Assembly: GCA_963383645.1 (NCBI GenBank)
Contig: OY726562.1
Span: 67,001-131,000 of the forward strand
Direction: 5' to 3'
Length of the DNA: 64,000 bases
From: Muscardinus avellanarius
Taxonomy: Eukaryota > Chordata > Mammalia > Rodentia > Gliridae
A model generated the notes under the pieces. It did no database searches. It was not told the origin of the DNA and was given only the letters and a program-made list of their open reading frames with translations. Below are positions 53,365 to 64,000 of the stretch, piece after piece. Within the stretch, counting starts at the first letter, position 1; the number at the start of each line of letters is the position of its first letter. A program made the translations under genes and the position numbers.

Positions 53365-53652
53365 CTGGGGGTGAAACCCAGAGGCTTTCTACCTCCAGGC
53401 TATACTCCCAGATCTATTTTATGTAGCTGAGGCTGGCTTCGAACCTGTGTGATCCTCCTGTCTCAGCCTCCCAAGCGCGGGGATTACAAGCGTGCGCCAC
53501 CACGCCCAGCCTTTTATAGTTTTTTAAAACGGGGTCTCAGTAGGTTGCTGAGAGTCTTAGCTACATTTCTGAGGCTGTCCTCAAACCTGTGATTCTCCTG
53601 TCTCAGCCTCCCAGTACTAGGATTATAGGTGCGGGTCACTACACCCAGCTAA
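52976..53652 (-). mobile_element. Three reverse SINEs with two GT runs, nested
   Basis: GT run 52976-53020 and ID module to about 53075, then an inserted full copy 53082-53297. TACCACTACTC on both sides of that copy is its target duplication. A GT run at 53318-53360 then begins a further copy 53361-53508, and 53515-53652 is the body of the first SINE. Confidence 0.87.
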
Positions 53653-53879
53653 CATTTAAATTTCTTATGCATGAGGCCTTGTGTTAAATCCCCAGCACCA
53701 CTACATTAATTAATTAATTAAACCTATGAAGCACTTCTTTCTGAAATTCTCTGAATTTAACATTGTCAGGCTGCAGGTAGCTGGAACCATGGGAAGTGGG
53801 ACCTTAGGTAAGGGTTGCTGCACTGCTGACCACGTTCAAAGCTCATTCTTTGAAGCTACTCTGAAGAGGAGGAGTGCAC

Positions 53880-54055
53880 GTGGACATAGACCCTGAGGCG
53901 CAGATCCAGCTCCTCTCTCAACAAGCTGGTTGCCTTTGGAAAGCTGCTACCACCTTCCAGGCCGAGGATGCGGATCTGAACAAGGGACGACAATGGTTAC
54001 TCTGCAGGGTTGTAAGAATTCAACAATGAAAATCAGGAGCTCAATAAATGTACTC
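53880..54055 (+). repeat. MIR-like ancient SINE
   Basis: ACAAGCTGGTTGCCTTTGGAAA, GGTTACTCTGCAGGGTTGTAAG and GAGCTCAATAAATG follow the MIR core and tail order. Confidence 0.65.
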
Positions 54056-54387
54056 CCTTCCCTCTCCCGGTGCGATTAAGGAGTTCTCCCCAGTAGTTAG
54101 TGAATAACATATTTTTCACTGCTAAGCAATTTATATAAGACCACTGGGGTTCAGTTTGCACAAGCACTATAGCTTTATTCTCCCCACTGCCCTAAAAAAA
54201 GTCAAGAAAGTGATGAGGGAGGGGAGTCAGCCCATGTCGACATTTTCTGCTCTTGATGGTACAAATTTGCTTTGTTTATTGTAAAATAATTTTGAAAGTA
54301 TTTATTTATAGAGGTGATCCATATCATATAAAGCAATGGATATACATGTGTTACTTTATTGCAGATTATAAAGTTATGCGCCAAACC

Positions 54388-54550
54388 AGGTGTGGTTGCA
54401 CTCATCTGTAATCTCAGTACTGGGCAGGCTAGGACAGGGGGATTGCAGGATCAAGACCAGCCTCAACAACTTGTCAAGATAAAAAATAAAAGAGGAAGGG
54501 GGTCTAGGTCCGAGGAAGAATGCCCTGGGCTCAATCCCCAGCACCAAGTA
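54388..54550 (+). mobile_element. Old SINE
   Basis: CCAGGTGTGGTTGCACTCATC head, internal deletion, tail GGGTCTAGGTCCGAGGAAGAA and AAGTAAACAAGTAAG end. Confidence 0.78.
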
Positions 54551-55094
54551 AACAAGTAAGTAGAATAAAGTGGTGAGCCAGAAGACCACAGGCCTCTGCC
54601 TGTGCAAGTTGACTTTTGAGCTGGGGAGAGACATAGTCAGAGGCAAAAATTATAAAGTATCTTAACTCACATAAAATATTTCATAATAGTTGTAAGAGAC
54701 TAGACAAAACATTCTGTGTAGAGAAATTTCTTCTAGAAAAAAATTTTAAACAAAAGTGATCTTGTAACAGTAGTCTACAAGTCTATGAAGAAATTTAAAT
54801 GTTTAAACATTACTTATAGTGGAAGTAGTCCCGTCCAAAAGAAAATCTATTCATGCTAAATTCATACTATATTCAACATCTACAGAAAGTAAAACCCAAA
54901 ATTTATGTAGAGGCTGTGAGTAATTTCCAGAAATACTCCAGGAGGGAGGCCTGAGCAGGCCTATTGTTTCGTGTATGGAACACAGAAGCCAACACTGGCC
55001 CAGAGAAGAGGAGAGCAGCTGGAGGCTGTGTGCCAGGCCTGGGCCTCCCCGTGAGAGGGCCCAAGTCAGTGGAGAGGCAGCCAGCGGTGGCGCT

Positions 55095-55195
55095 GAGGTA
55101 GAATGCTGAGAGCCTTACTATGTTGCTGAGGCTGTCCTTGAACCTGTGAGCCTCCTGTCCCAGCCTGCCAAGTACTGGGAGTGCAATAAATGCTG
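55095..55195 (-). mobile_element. SINE fragment
   Basis: CTGAGGTAGAATGCTGAGAG, TGAGGCTGTCCTTGAACCTG, CCAAGTACTGGGAGTGCAAT. Only the body survives. Confidence 0.6.
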
Positions 55196-55479
55196 GGTCC
55201 TTTCCCTCACTAAAGACAACATTTTGTGCAAAGATCATTATTTTTTTTTCTAGAAAGAGGTTTTTTTTTTTTTTCCTTAACCAAAATGATCTTGTAGCAA
55301 GCAGTAGTCTACAAGTCTATGAAGAAGTTTTAAAATCCCGAATGCTACTTGCTTTTATGTGGTCCATTAGCTAAGAGTGGTCTTACATTTTATAAATGAT
55401 TGGGGAAATTTTTAAATGAGAATATAACTTGTGACATGTGACAACTAAATGAAATTTAAATTTCACTGTCTAAAAATAA

Positions 55480-55622
55480 AGTTTTATTGGAACAAAAACC
55501 ACACTAATTCCCAAGTTATTGTTTAAGGCTCCCTTTGTATGACATCGACAGAGCTGGCTAGTTGCAGAGTCTGTGATATTTACTCCCTGGACTTTTACAG
55601 AGAAAGTTTGAAGGCCTCTGCT
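55480..55622 (-). mobile_element. MER20-like hAT-Charlie relic
   Basis: AATAAAGTTTTATTGGAACA, CTGGCTAGTTGCAGAGTCTG and ACAGAGAAAGTTTGAAGGCC follow MER20 in reverse. Counterpart of 11101-11250. Confidence 0.65.
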
Positions 55623-56134
55623 CCAGAGGAAAGAGCCTGATGAAAGCAAATATATAACATGACTGAGGGAACACGGGGACTCAGAGCACAGAGAGGAGGC
55701 CAGGAAGCAAGCGTGGCTTCACCAAGGGCCAGACAGCAGGCAGCGGGATAGCTGCCCTGGTCCACCCAAGACAAACAGAGGCAAGGAGAGGGTCCACTGA
55801 GGACACCTCACTGGGTGCAACTCACTGATCAGCTGCTATAAGGAAACCTGAGCCCAATGAAGGAGAATATAAAACCTGATCCCAAACTCATAACAGAAGC
55901 AAAACTGAAGTCCAGATGGCTTAAAGACGAAAGAAAACAGAGAGAAAGAGGAAAGAGAAAGAAAGAAGAGAAAGAGTGAGGGAGGGATGGAAGGGAGAAG
56001 GACGTGAAGAACCCCTGAAAGGCTCTAGACTATGTAACAGGCACACAGTTCCCATGACCACGGGTGCAAGAGAAATGAGGGGCCCATAAGTCAGAAAATA
56101 AAGAGGAAGAGTGTACTCAACCATAGGACAAAAT

Positions 56135-56300
56135 ATACAATGTATAACAAAATATATATATTTAAAAATATAAAATATAACAAAATACATCATATATATC
56201 TTAAAAATATAACATATAACAAAATATACCATATAACAAAATATATCATAATTAGAACAAATAATATAACAAAATATAATAAAGTGTATCATAGAGTCAA
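56135..56300. repeat. AT-rich irregular tandem repeat
   Basis: ATAACAAAATATA-like words recur about nine times at irregular spacing in a nearly GC-free stretch. Confidence 0.85.
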
Positions 56301-56549
56301 AAGGCAAACCAACCTTCTGGAAGAAATGACTGCAACATGTAACAGCAGCCCCAAACTCTTCTGGTAATTAACAAGGATAATGTTATTACAATTTAGTGAA
56401 TGACAAAGCAACCAACTTGAAAAAATAGGGCAGTAGAGAGGTCCTGGGTGTTCATAGAAAGAGGAACATCGACGGCACTTGCCATGTTGATTAGATGCTC
56501 AGGCTTGCTAGAGATCGGATGGAAACAAGTAAGGAAGCATCCCTGTGTT

Positions 56550-57195
56550 TGGGGGTGGGGGTACCTGAGAGTTGAATCTAGAGGAATTCTACCTCTGAGC
56601 TACACCCTTGGCCCCCTTTTTTAATTTTTTATTTTGAAACAGGGTCTCATCAAGTTGCTGAGGGCCTCGCTAATCTTTATTATAAAGTTTCTTAAAAATG
56701 TATATTTGTATATATATTCTTATATACCACATATTGTGGTACTTGGGATTGAACTCAGGGGCAATACCTCTGAACTATAGACCCAGCCCTATTTTATTTT
56801 TATTTTCAAACAGGTCTTATTAAGCCGGGCATGGTGGAGCATGCTTGTAATCCCAGCACTTGGGAAGCTGAGACAGGAGGATCGCACAGGTTTGAAGCCA
56901 GTCTCAGCTACTTAGTGAGGCTCTCAGCAACTTAGTGACACCCTGTTTCCAAATAAAATATAAAAAATAGGGCTGGGAGTATAGCCCAGAGGTAGAGAGC
57001 CTCTGGGTTCCACCCCAGTACCACCAAAACAACAACAACAACAAAAACAAAGAAACAAACAAACAAAAAAAAACAGGGTCTTATTAAATTGCTAAGGGCT
57101 TCATTAAATTGCAGAGGCTGGCCTCAAACCTGCAATACTCCTGTCTCAGTCTCCTAAATATTGAAATTACAGGTGTGTGACACCATGCCCAGCAA
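56550..57195. mobile_element. Nested SINEs: forward copy inside reverse copy
   Basis: Reverse fragment 56550-56680. A second reverse SINE (56735-56820, 57075-57195) is split by a forward copy (56824-57030, A-rich tail with CAACAACAAC). The words CAGGTCTTATTA and CAGGGTCTTATTA flank the insert. Confidence 0.88.
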
Positions 57196-58674
57196 GTTTC
57201 TAAAATTTTTTTTTTAATTTAAGGAATAGTAAAATGAGAGAAAATAAAAATACTTTAAGTAACTTATACCATAAGATTTTTTATTCTGACTACCCAGTAC
57301 AGTTCTAATAATTTCATAACGAAAAAGAAATCTTTAAGGTCCACATTTTTTTAATCTTACGTAAATTAGGTCACATCAACATAAAAAGTATGATGTCACT
57401 ATTCTAAGTTATGCTTTTAAGGGTTCTGAATGACAGTTTTAATGTTAAACACACCCAAAGGACTCAAGGTCTCCCCTGACCTTCACGAGTGCATATGCAT
57501 TCTCAAGTTATCTAATTTCTATCATCTTTTGCCTCCTCTCCTTCTCATATTTCTCCAAATTCTGAGCTAATCAAATTTAAGTGTCTTAAGTACAATAATT
57601 CCTTTGTATTTAGGAAGCTTGCCAGCCACCAAAATATGCAGACATCATTGAAAGATGAGGGTCAATAAAGACAGCATCTCACGGGGAAGATGCACCCACC
57701 ATGCCAAGGAGGCATCACGTGACCTCCTTCTGGGAACTCAGCGAAGCAGAGAAGACTGGGATGGGATCTTCTGACGAATGAATCACAAATGGAGACAAGA
57801 ACCATCATACTGTCTGCTGTCAACCGTGTGCCATTAAACTCTTCCATCTGAAAGCACTTAGCCTTTAAGTGAGCAAAGCAAATTATACAGGAAGAGGAGT
57901 CGCAGAATACTGCTTTAATGTGAGCTCATGAGAACTTTAAAGACAAGAAAGGTAAGTGAAAGGTAAGTGAGCAATGTCAGCCCCGAGCGCCAGAGAGCCC
58001 GTGAGAATCCAACCTCCACAGGGCTGGCACTGGGCACAGGAGCTGCCTGATTGCAGGACTTGGATAAATGCCCCCCAGTGATCCTGTACTTAATGGCGTG
58101 GTTCCCAGCCTGTGGTGCTACAGGAGGTGGTGGTGCTTTTGAGAGGCAAGTCCCAGCAGGAGGCCCCAGGACGCTGCATGTGCTCCTTCACAGCCCTGGA
58201 GAGAGGCTTGAGCGACCGCACAAGTACACCAAAAGGTCCAAGTTAAAATTTTGCTTCAGATAAACCACTTGCCAAGGATATTGTGGGGCAACTGTGAAAA
58301 TCTGAATCTGATGGGAGATCATAACAATATTAAGAACTGTTACAAATTATATTAGTATGATAATAATAATAATTTGCCTATGTAGGACAATGTTCTTAAT
58401 TTTAAGAGATGTACTGAAATATTTTGAGATGAATGTTAAAACATCTAAATTTTACTTTAAAATACTTCAGTAGAAACAGAATCTTAAAAAACAGAGGGGA
58501 CCATAATACAAAGGTCCCAGGTGCCAAGCTCCAGGATAGAACGTGTTAACTTTTAACTGCAGAAACACATCGGGGACAGGAAAGCTTCTTTCCCAGGAAT
58601 TTTCCCACAAAGGGCCAGATGGAAGATTTTTTAAATGTAAATCAAAATCTGACTTTTAAAACATTCCCTAAACT

Positions 58675-58875
58675 GGGCATAGTGGTGCATGCTTGTAATC
58701 CCAGCATTCGGGAGGCTGAGACAGGAGGATCACGGTTCATGGACAACCTCAGCTACTTAGTGAGGCCCTTTACAACTCAGTGAGACCCGGTTTCAAAATA
58801 AATAATAAAAAATAGGGCTGAGGGTGTGGCTCAGAGGTAGAACGTCCCTCGGTTCCATCCCTAGTATCGCAAAAC
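58675..58875 (+). mobile_element. SINE, B1-dID type
   Basis: CTGGGCATAGTGGTGCATGC head, GGTTTCAAAATAAATAAT linker, tail GGGTGTGGCTCAGAGG, AAACAAAC end. ATTCCCTAA/AATCCCTAATG flanks. Confidence 0.88.
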
Positions 58876-59447
58876 AAACAAAGAAACCAATCCCTAATGT
58901 AATTTTGGATAAACTTTTGGGCTTGTTATTGCCAATGTTAAGAATTACAAAGAAAGTGATTGCAAGATTTGATGTTATAAAGTACCCCAGATCAACCAGG
59001 CCTGAGACAGCATGGACTGCGGATCCTCAGGCTGCTGTCTTCCTTGGTCACGCTTTGCTTCCTGCTTCCTGTGTGGAAATTATTTCCCTTTATGATAATA
59101 CATGCCCTTTGTTCTACGCACATACCTAACAAATGAGGGAAAGAAGCTCCAAGTTTAGGCAATATTTGGGAGTTAACATTCAGTTTCAGGCTAACAACTA
59201 GTGTTTCATGGTTGCCATTGCCACGGACTACCTGGGCGTAACCTCAGGTCACTACTGAGAGGCAGGAGGACTTGGCAGCGCAGTGGTGAGAAGCCGCGAG
59301 CCCCTACACAAGCAGGTGGGACTCAGAGCTCCGCAAGTGCCCTTCAGGGAGCCAACTCCAGAAAAGATCCAAAGGGGGCTCTTCTAGGAAGTGTGCACCT
59401 TAAACATCAGCACCTGCCTCTGAGTAGGTAACAGATTACAAAACTTA

Positions 59448-59642
<195 letters not shown>

Positions 59643-59844
59643 TCAGACCCGCGTGCATGCCTTGGTCATGAGCAGGTGTACATTTTACTCTCCCATCTCA
59701 ACATGCGTGTAGAATAATATTATGGTGTTTTAGCTAACTAAAATACTCCACACTAATTTGCAGTTCTGCAAATAGCCCTTCAGAGGAAACAGTCCCAAAC
59801 CACTTCTCCTCAGCAACCTCAGAAACCAGAGGAGACACACAAGA

Positions 59845-59930
59845 AGCTGAGGATATAGCTCGGAGGTAGAATGCCCCTGGGTTCCATCCCCAGTACCCCA
59901 ATACTGCAAAAAAAAAAAAAAAAAAAAATG
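59845..59930 (+). mobile_element. ID monomer
   Basis: GCTGAGGATATAGCTCGGAGG, GGTTCCATCCCCAGTACC, poly-A. No B1 head. Confidence 0.85.
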
Positions 59931-60219
59931 TAGTTGATCAAGCCATAATTATCATTTGTCTTCTCTTCCAAATTTCCCCAAGCATTTTTATTTTCATAGT
60001 CATAATGTTTGTAAGTTTTGTGTCCACCTTTCCCCCTTAATATTATCATAATCATTTCCACTTTACATATAAAATGATTACAATTGTTACTTTAGTATCT
60101 GCAACATACTTATAACAAAAAGGTACATCCTGTGAGCAGCAGCATTTTGTTACTGGGTATTTCAGCTTGACTTCACAGTTATAAACCTAATGACTATTGC
60201 AAAGGTTCCTTAACACGAG

Positions 60220-60220
<1 letters not shown>

Positions 60221-60255
<35 letters not shown>
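60221..60255. repeat. (CA)n microsatellite
   Basis: About 17 pure CA units after AGAG. Not joined to a SINE. Confidence 0.93.
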
Positions 60256-60257
<2 letters not shown>

Positions 60258-60526
60258 GACCACAATAGACAACAGCTCACAAAAAGCAGTAGTAACTGGA
60301 TATCTTATTTTTTTTTACAACAACAACAAAAAAAATCATCACACTAGCTGAGAGTGAAATAGTGTCTAAATGTAAGCATTTTGTATCTGCCTGAACCAGA
60401 TTGAGCCCAATATTTAAAATTCAGCCAGCAAATGTATCAAATCTGGCATTACTAAAAATATTTTTCAGCACCTGCTACATAGAATAGAGGCATCAGCAAA
60501 GGGAGGAGGAGGGAAAGCTTTCAGTT

Positions 60527-60976
60527 TAGTGTGTGTGTGTGTGGGGGGGGGACCTGGGGGCATTCTACCTCTGAGCTACACTCTCAGTCTGATTTTTGTT
60601 GTTATTGTTTTGAAACAGTATCTCTCTAGGTTGCTGAGAGTCTTACTATGTTGCTGAGGTTGGCCACAAACCTGTGAGCTGCCTGTCTCATCCTCCCAAA
60701 TACTGAGATTACAAGTGTGTGGCATGAGCCGGGCGTGGTGGCGCACGCCTGTAATCCCCGCGCTTGGGAGGCAGAGACAGGAGGATCGTGCTGGTTCGGA
60801 GCCAGCCTTGCTGGCTTAAGAGACCCTGTTTCCAAATAAAAAAAATATAAAATAGGTCTGGGAGTGTAGCCCGGAGGTAGAAGAGCTTCCAGGAACCCTA
60901 GTACTACCAAAAAACAAAAACAAAAACAAAAACAAAAAACAAACAAACAAACACAACAAAACCACAAGTGTGTGGC
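60527..60976. mobile_element. Reverse SINE with a forward SINE inserted at its end
   Basis: Reverse copy 60527-60722 (GT/G-run start). Forward CTTCCAGGAACC-type copy 60726-60960 with an AAACAAAAAC tail. A 16-bp duplication ACAAGTGTGTGGCATG lies before and after the insert. Confidence 0.93.
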
Positions 60977-60989
60977 ATGGCCCAGTTCA

Positions 60990-61190
60990 CTTTTTTTTTT
61001 TTTTTTTGGTGGTACTGGGGTTCCTGGAAGCCCTTCTACCTCCGGGCTACACTCCCAGACCTATTTTTACATTTTTATTTGGAAACAGGGTCTCCTAAGC
61101 CAGCGCGCGGGGCTAGCTTCGAACCTGCGCGATCCTCCTGTCTCCGCCTCCCAAGCGCGGGGATCACAAGTGTGAGCCACCACGCCCGGC
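60990..61190 (-). mobile_element. SINE, CTTCCAGGAACC type
   Basis: Poly-T, GGTGGTACTGGGGTTCCTGG start, CACGCCCGGC end. Flank (A/C)GTTCACTTTT on both sides. Forms an inverted pair with 60726-60960. Confidence 0.93.
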
Positions 61191-61299
61191 ACCGTTCACT
61201 TTTGAATTAGCACTCGCTTCAAATATCAGATGGACTTCAAAGAGGAGGACCTACAAACAGCAGCACTTGGCCTGCATGCCGGTCACCTCCGCTGGAAGG

Positions 61300-61690
61300 A
61301 GGGCTTGCAAGGGTTCGGCAGGCCCAGCACAAGGCAGCAGCTCTCAGTCATTCTGTGATGGGGTGGCTCTAGGGGTCCCCACAGTTCAATGGGGTCCCTT
61401 TAGGCTGGGTTGCCAGCCCACGGTACTCCTGGAGGTGGGGAACCTGGCAGAGGCCTGGGGGCCTAAAGGGAGTCATCAGAGTGACCTTGGAGGGAAAGCT
61501 GGGACTGGGACCCCACCGCTTTCTTGGCCACCAGGAGATGAGCTGTCTCCCCACCATGTGCTCCTGCCTGGCCACAGACCCAAGGAGCCAGCTAAACATG
61601 GACTGAAGCTCTGAAACCACAGCCAAAACAACCCTTCTCCTTGTCAACTCATCGTCTCAGGTATGTGTCACGGCGACAGAAGGCACTAGA
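61300..61690 (+). mobile_element. MaLR/ORR1-like LTR remnant
   Basis: CTGGCCACAGACCCAAGGAG, CATGGACTGAAGCTCTGAAAC and CTCAGGTATGTGTCACGGCG follow the 3' half of rodent MaLR LTRs. The poly(A) hexamer is degenerate. No internal region. Confidence 0.65.
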
Positions 61691-61771
61691 GTTCTATCGT
61701 ATTCTTCCTTTTTCCCCACTAGTCATCAGCCACCCAAGGGTGGCTTCTCTTGGCTGCTTACGAAAGAGGGA

Positions 61772-61985
61772 AGCTCCTGCTGAGCATGGTGGTGCATGCG
61801 TGCAATCCCAGTACTCAGGAGACAAACAGGTTCAAGGATGGCCTCAGAGACTTAGGGAGACTCAGCAACCCAGCAAGACCATCTTTCTAAAATAGAGCTG
61901 AGGTGTGGCTCAGAGGTAGAAGTTGTCCATGGGTTCACTCCCCAGTACCAAGAAGAAGAAGGAGGAGGAGGAGGAGGAGGAGGAT
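61772..61985 (+). mobile_element. SINE with GGA microsatellite tail
   Basis: CTGAGCATGGTGGTGCATGC head, GGTGTGGCTCAGAGGTAGAAG tail, CAGTACCAAGAAGAAGAAGG grading into (GGA)n. Confidence 0.85.
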
Positions 61986-62254
61986 CTTATCTACACACCA
62001 TCTACCACACCCACCTGAGACTAGAAAAGTGACCACCCTTCCTAGCTAGGAAGCAAGGACTTCTGCAAGGGAGTGTTGGGGGAAATCAGTCAGCTCATTC
62101 TTCCTGTAAGAAATGTGAAAGTAACCAGATGGTGGTCATTTCAGTTAACAATCATATTCTAATGAACAAGGTTGTAATTATCCTACACTGGTCAAATAAA
62201 TACCAGCGGCCATTCCCCTTCAAACCAACTTGCCTCTTAGACACACACACTCCT

Positions 62255-62350
62255 TTCCTGATCCAGATCTGGGAACCACTCAGGCTCTGAGGATGGTGCC
62301 AGGAATGTGCCTTTTCACAAGCCCTCAGTGACTCAAATGCTCACGAGAAC
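62255..62350 (+). repeat. Possible MER5A scrap
   Basis: TGATCCAGATCTGGGAACC, AGGAATGTGCCTTTTCACAAG resemble part of MER5A. Weak. Confidence 0.35.
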
Positions 62351-64000
62351 CAACTTGCTGGGCAGACTCAGAACGTTCCAATCCCCAGAGCGTTTCCTGG
62401 TCACCAAAGTGCACGATGCCTGCGGCCAGGGCCTGGCGGCAGCCCTCCCCAACCCACCACCACTCAGCTCTGCTCTCTAACTGGAGCACACCTCCTCTCC
62501 ACATGCAGGGCCTTCCTGAGCCCACCCCCTGCTCCTTCAACTGGGGATTTTTTTTAAAGTACAAGAGATTGGAAATGATAGACATGGTACTACTCATAAT
62601 TCCCTTTCTTTCTTCCTTTAGGCTAGTCCATAAACCACCAAGTGAGGACTACTGCACGGCACAGGCATTTCTAGATGCGCATGAGTAAAGAAGTAGTGAG
62701 ATGAGCGGTGAGGGGAAAACACATTCTAACCCTATTTTTTTCTGTACTCCTGGCAACATGCCTTTGAGATTTCCAGCCGAAGATGCAAAAACTCCATATA
62801 AGTTTGCCATGAAAATTACAAGAGAAAACAAATAAAACGCTCAGTTCAGCATCGGCACAGACTCCTCACTGCTATGATTAGACAAGTCACTCTCTGCACG
62901 TGCCCAGGGCTGGAATGGTCCTTGAATTAATCTGTTCAAAATCTGCTTTTCTCCAGAGGAGAAAGTCTGCCCAGAGCTCAGAGCCTCGCCCGGCACTGCA
63001 GAGTCCCTAGAGCACAGTGCTCTCACTCGTGTTCACAGCCCTAGCTGGCCGGTAGGGAGGGCCAGGAAAGCCACGGTGTGGACTGTGTGAACAGGCAGGG
63101 TGAACGCAGCTATCAAGACAGTCCGTGATGGGAGCTCAAGGTCACCTGGCCACCAGCTCTCCTATCTCCTGAGAGGAGGGCACTGCTGTCCCGTCTTGGG
63201 TGCTCCTTTGCTTTTCTTGAGCCCAAACATCTTGTACAAACCCTTAGGCAGTGTTTGGGGCTTGTCTGGTGGGCATTAGCTGTGAACAGGTACTGAAAGA
63301 TTGAAGCTTCCATCCAACTAAAGGGTAGGGTAGTACAGAATCCAAGGACAAGCTACTCTCCTCATTAGGAATATGAAATGGAAAGTTATTTAACACGTCT
63401 TAAAAAGAGCAATAGTTCACTGTAATTTTTAAACTCTGATTTCCTTTTTAAGTATGTTTTCATGTAATTTGAGAAGTTGTATTCTTTCTTGTACATTTAT
63501 TCCCTAATACTTCACCCTTATCTATTTATAAAGTATAAATAATTAGAAGATGAAAAACTATCGATGTTTTCTAGACAGACTGTTTTACTACAAATACTCT
63601 CTTCTGTAAACGATGAGATCATCGTAAGGAGCTCTGTTTGAGTGTTTGTAGCCACACTGACATTCTGCCCATGGAACCCAAGCACAGCAATGACTTCATC
63701 TCTGGAATGAGGGTGATTGATCTCCACTCTTCTATCACTTTAACTCAAGTGCTAATGCAATGAAGGCACAGATAAGTAACATTTCTGCAGGAAGAGAAGG
63801 ACATTGTGAAAGTCTCCCTGTAAAAGCACCGCGTATTCCAGGATCCCGGTTCAGGAGACTCCTGCCTCTCACCTTGGATGAAAGCTGGCAATTTGTTTTG
63901 GAGAAATTCAAAGCTTGAAGGAGGTCAGGTTTTTATCAGTTTTTATAGAAAGGAGAAAGCCCCTAATATTACATTAAAAACTTCCAAACTCAAAATGGAC

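Noticed and set aside
56135..56300. Possible CRISPR-like or regular satellite array
   Set aside because: The AT-rich words recur at irregular spacing without unique spacers; eukaryotic low-complexity DNA.

Overview
This is nuclear DNA from a placental mammal, most likely a rodent. It shows split genes with consensus GT/AG introns, dense SINEs, L1 fragments, MIR and MER relics, solo LTRs and CA/GT microsatellites. The dominant SINE joins a 7SL/B1-like head to a tRNA/ID-like tail (B1-dID architecture). Established knowledge places that design in rodents (dormice, squirrel relatives, beaver and allies). The tail variants suggest a beaver- or geomyoid-like lineage rather than mouse or rat, but I cannot fix the species by eye.

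Layout. (1) 1-23030, plus strand: the last five coding exons and 3'UTR of CSGALNACT2, a Golgi chondroitin sulfate N-acetylgalactosaminyltransferase. These encode the C-terminal 249 residues, including the DVD metal motif and the WGGED motif; the 5' half lies left of the window. (2) 24100-25340, plus strand: a GC-rich promoter with a 58-bp minisatellite, then SNHG8, a 5'TOP-type noncoding host gene with the H/ACA snoRNA SNORA24 in its first intron. (3) 25464-28390: a solo LTR and SINE debris. (4) 28391-64000, minus strand: ten coding exons of PRSS12 (neurotrypsin) covering three SRCR domains, the furin-type activation site and the complete trypsin-like protease. The signal peptide, proline-rich segment and kringle lie beyond 64000.

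All fifteen coding exons are open, the intron phases chain correctly, and both genes look functional. CSGALNACT2 starts and extends chondroitin chains in the Golgi; neurotrypsin is a secreted synaptic protease that cleaves agrin. They share no known pathway. SNHG8 next to the 3' end of PRSS12 is the ancestral arrangement (human 4q26). CSGALNACT2 is on 10q11 in human, so its position here marks a chromosomal breakpoint or an assembly join between about 23.03 and 24.4 kb.

No undescribed protein-coding system is visible. The best leads are the synteny junction, a perfect 20-bp-arm palindrome at 45596-45640, a hairpin that buries a PRSS12 splice donor at 38115-38158, a GC-box minisatellite against the SNHG8 promoter, three sibling solo LTRs with intact target duplications, and SINE-on-SINE insertion histories dated by their target duplications. 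SINE boundaries were read by eye and can be off by roughly 10-20 bases.
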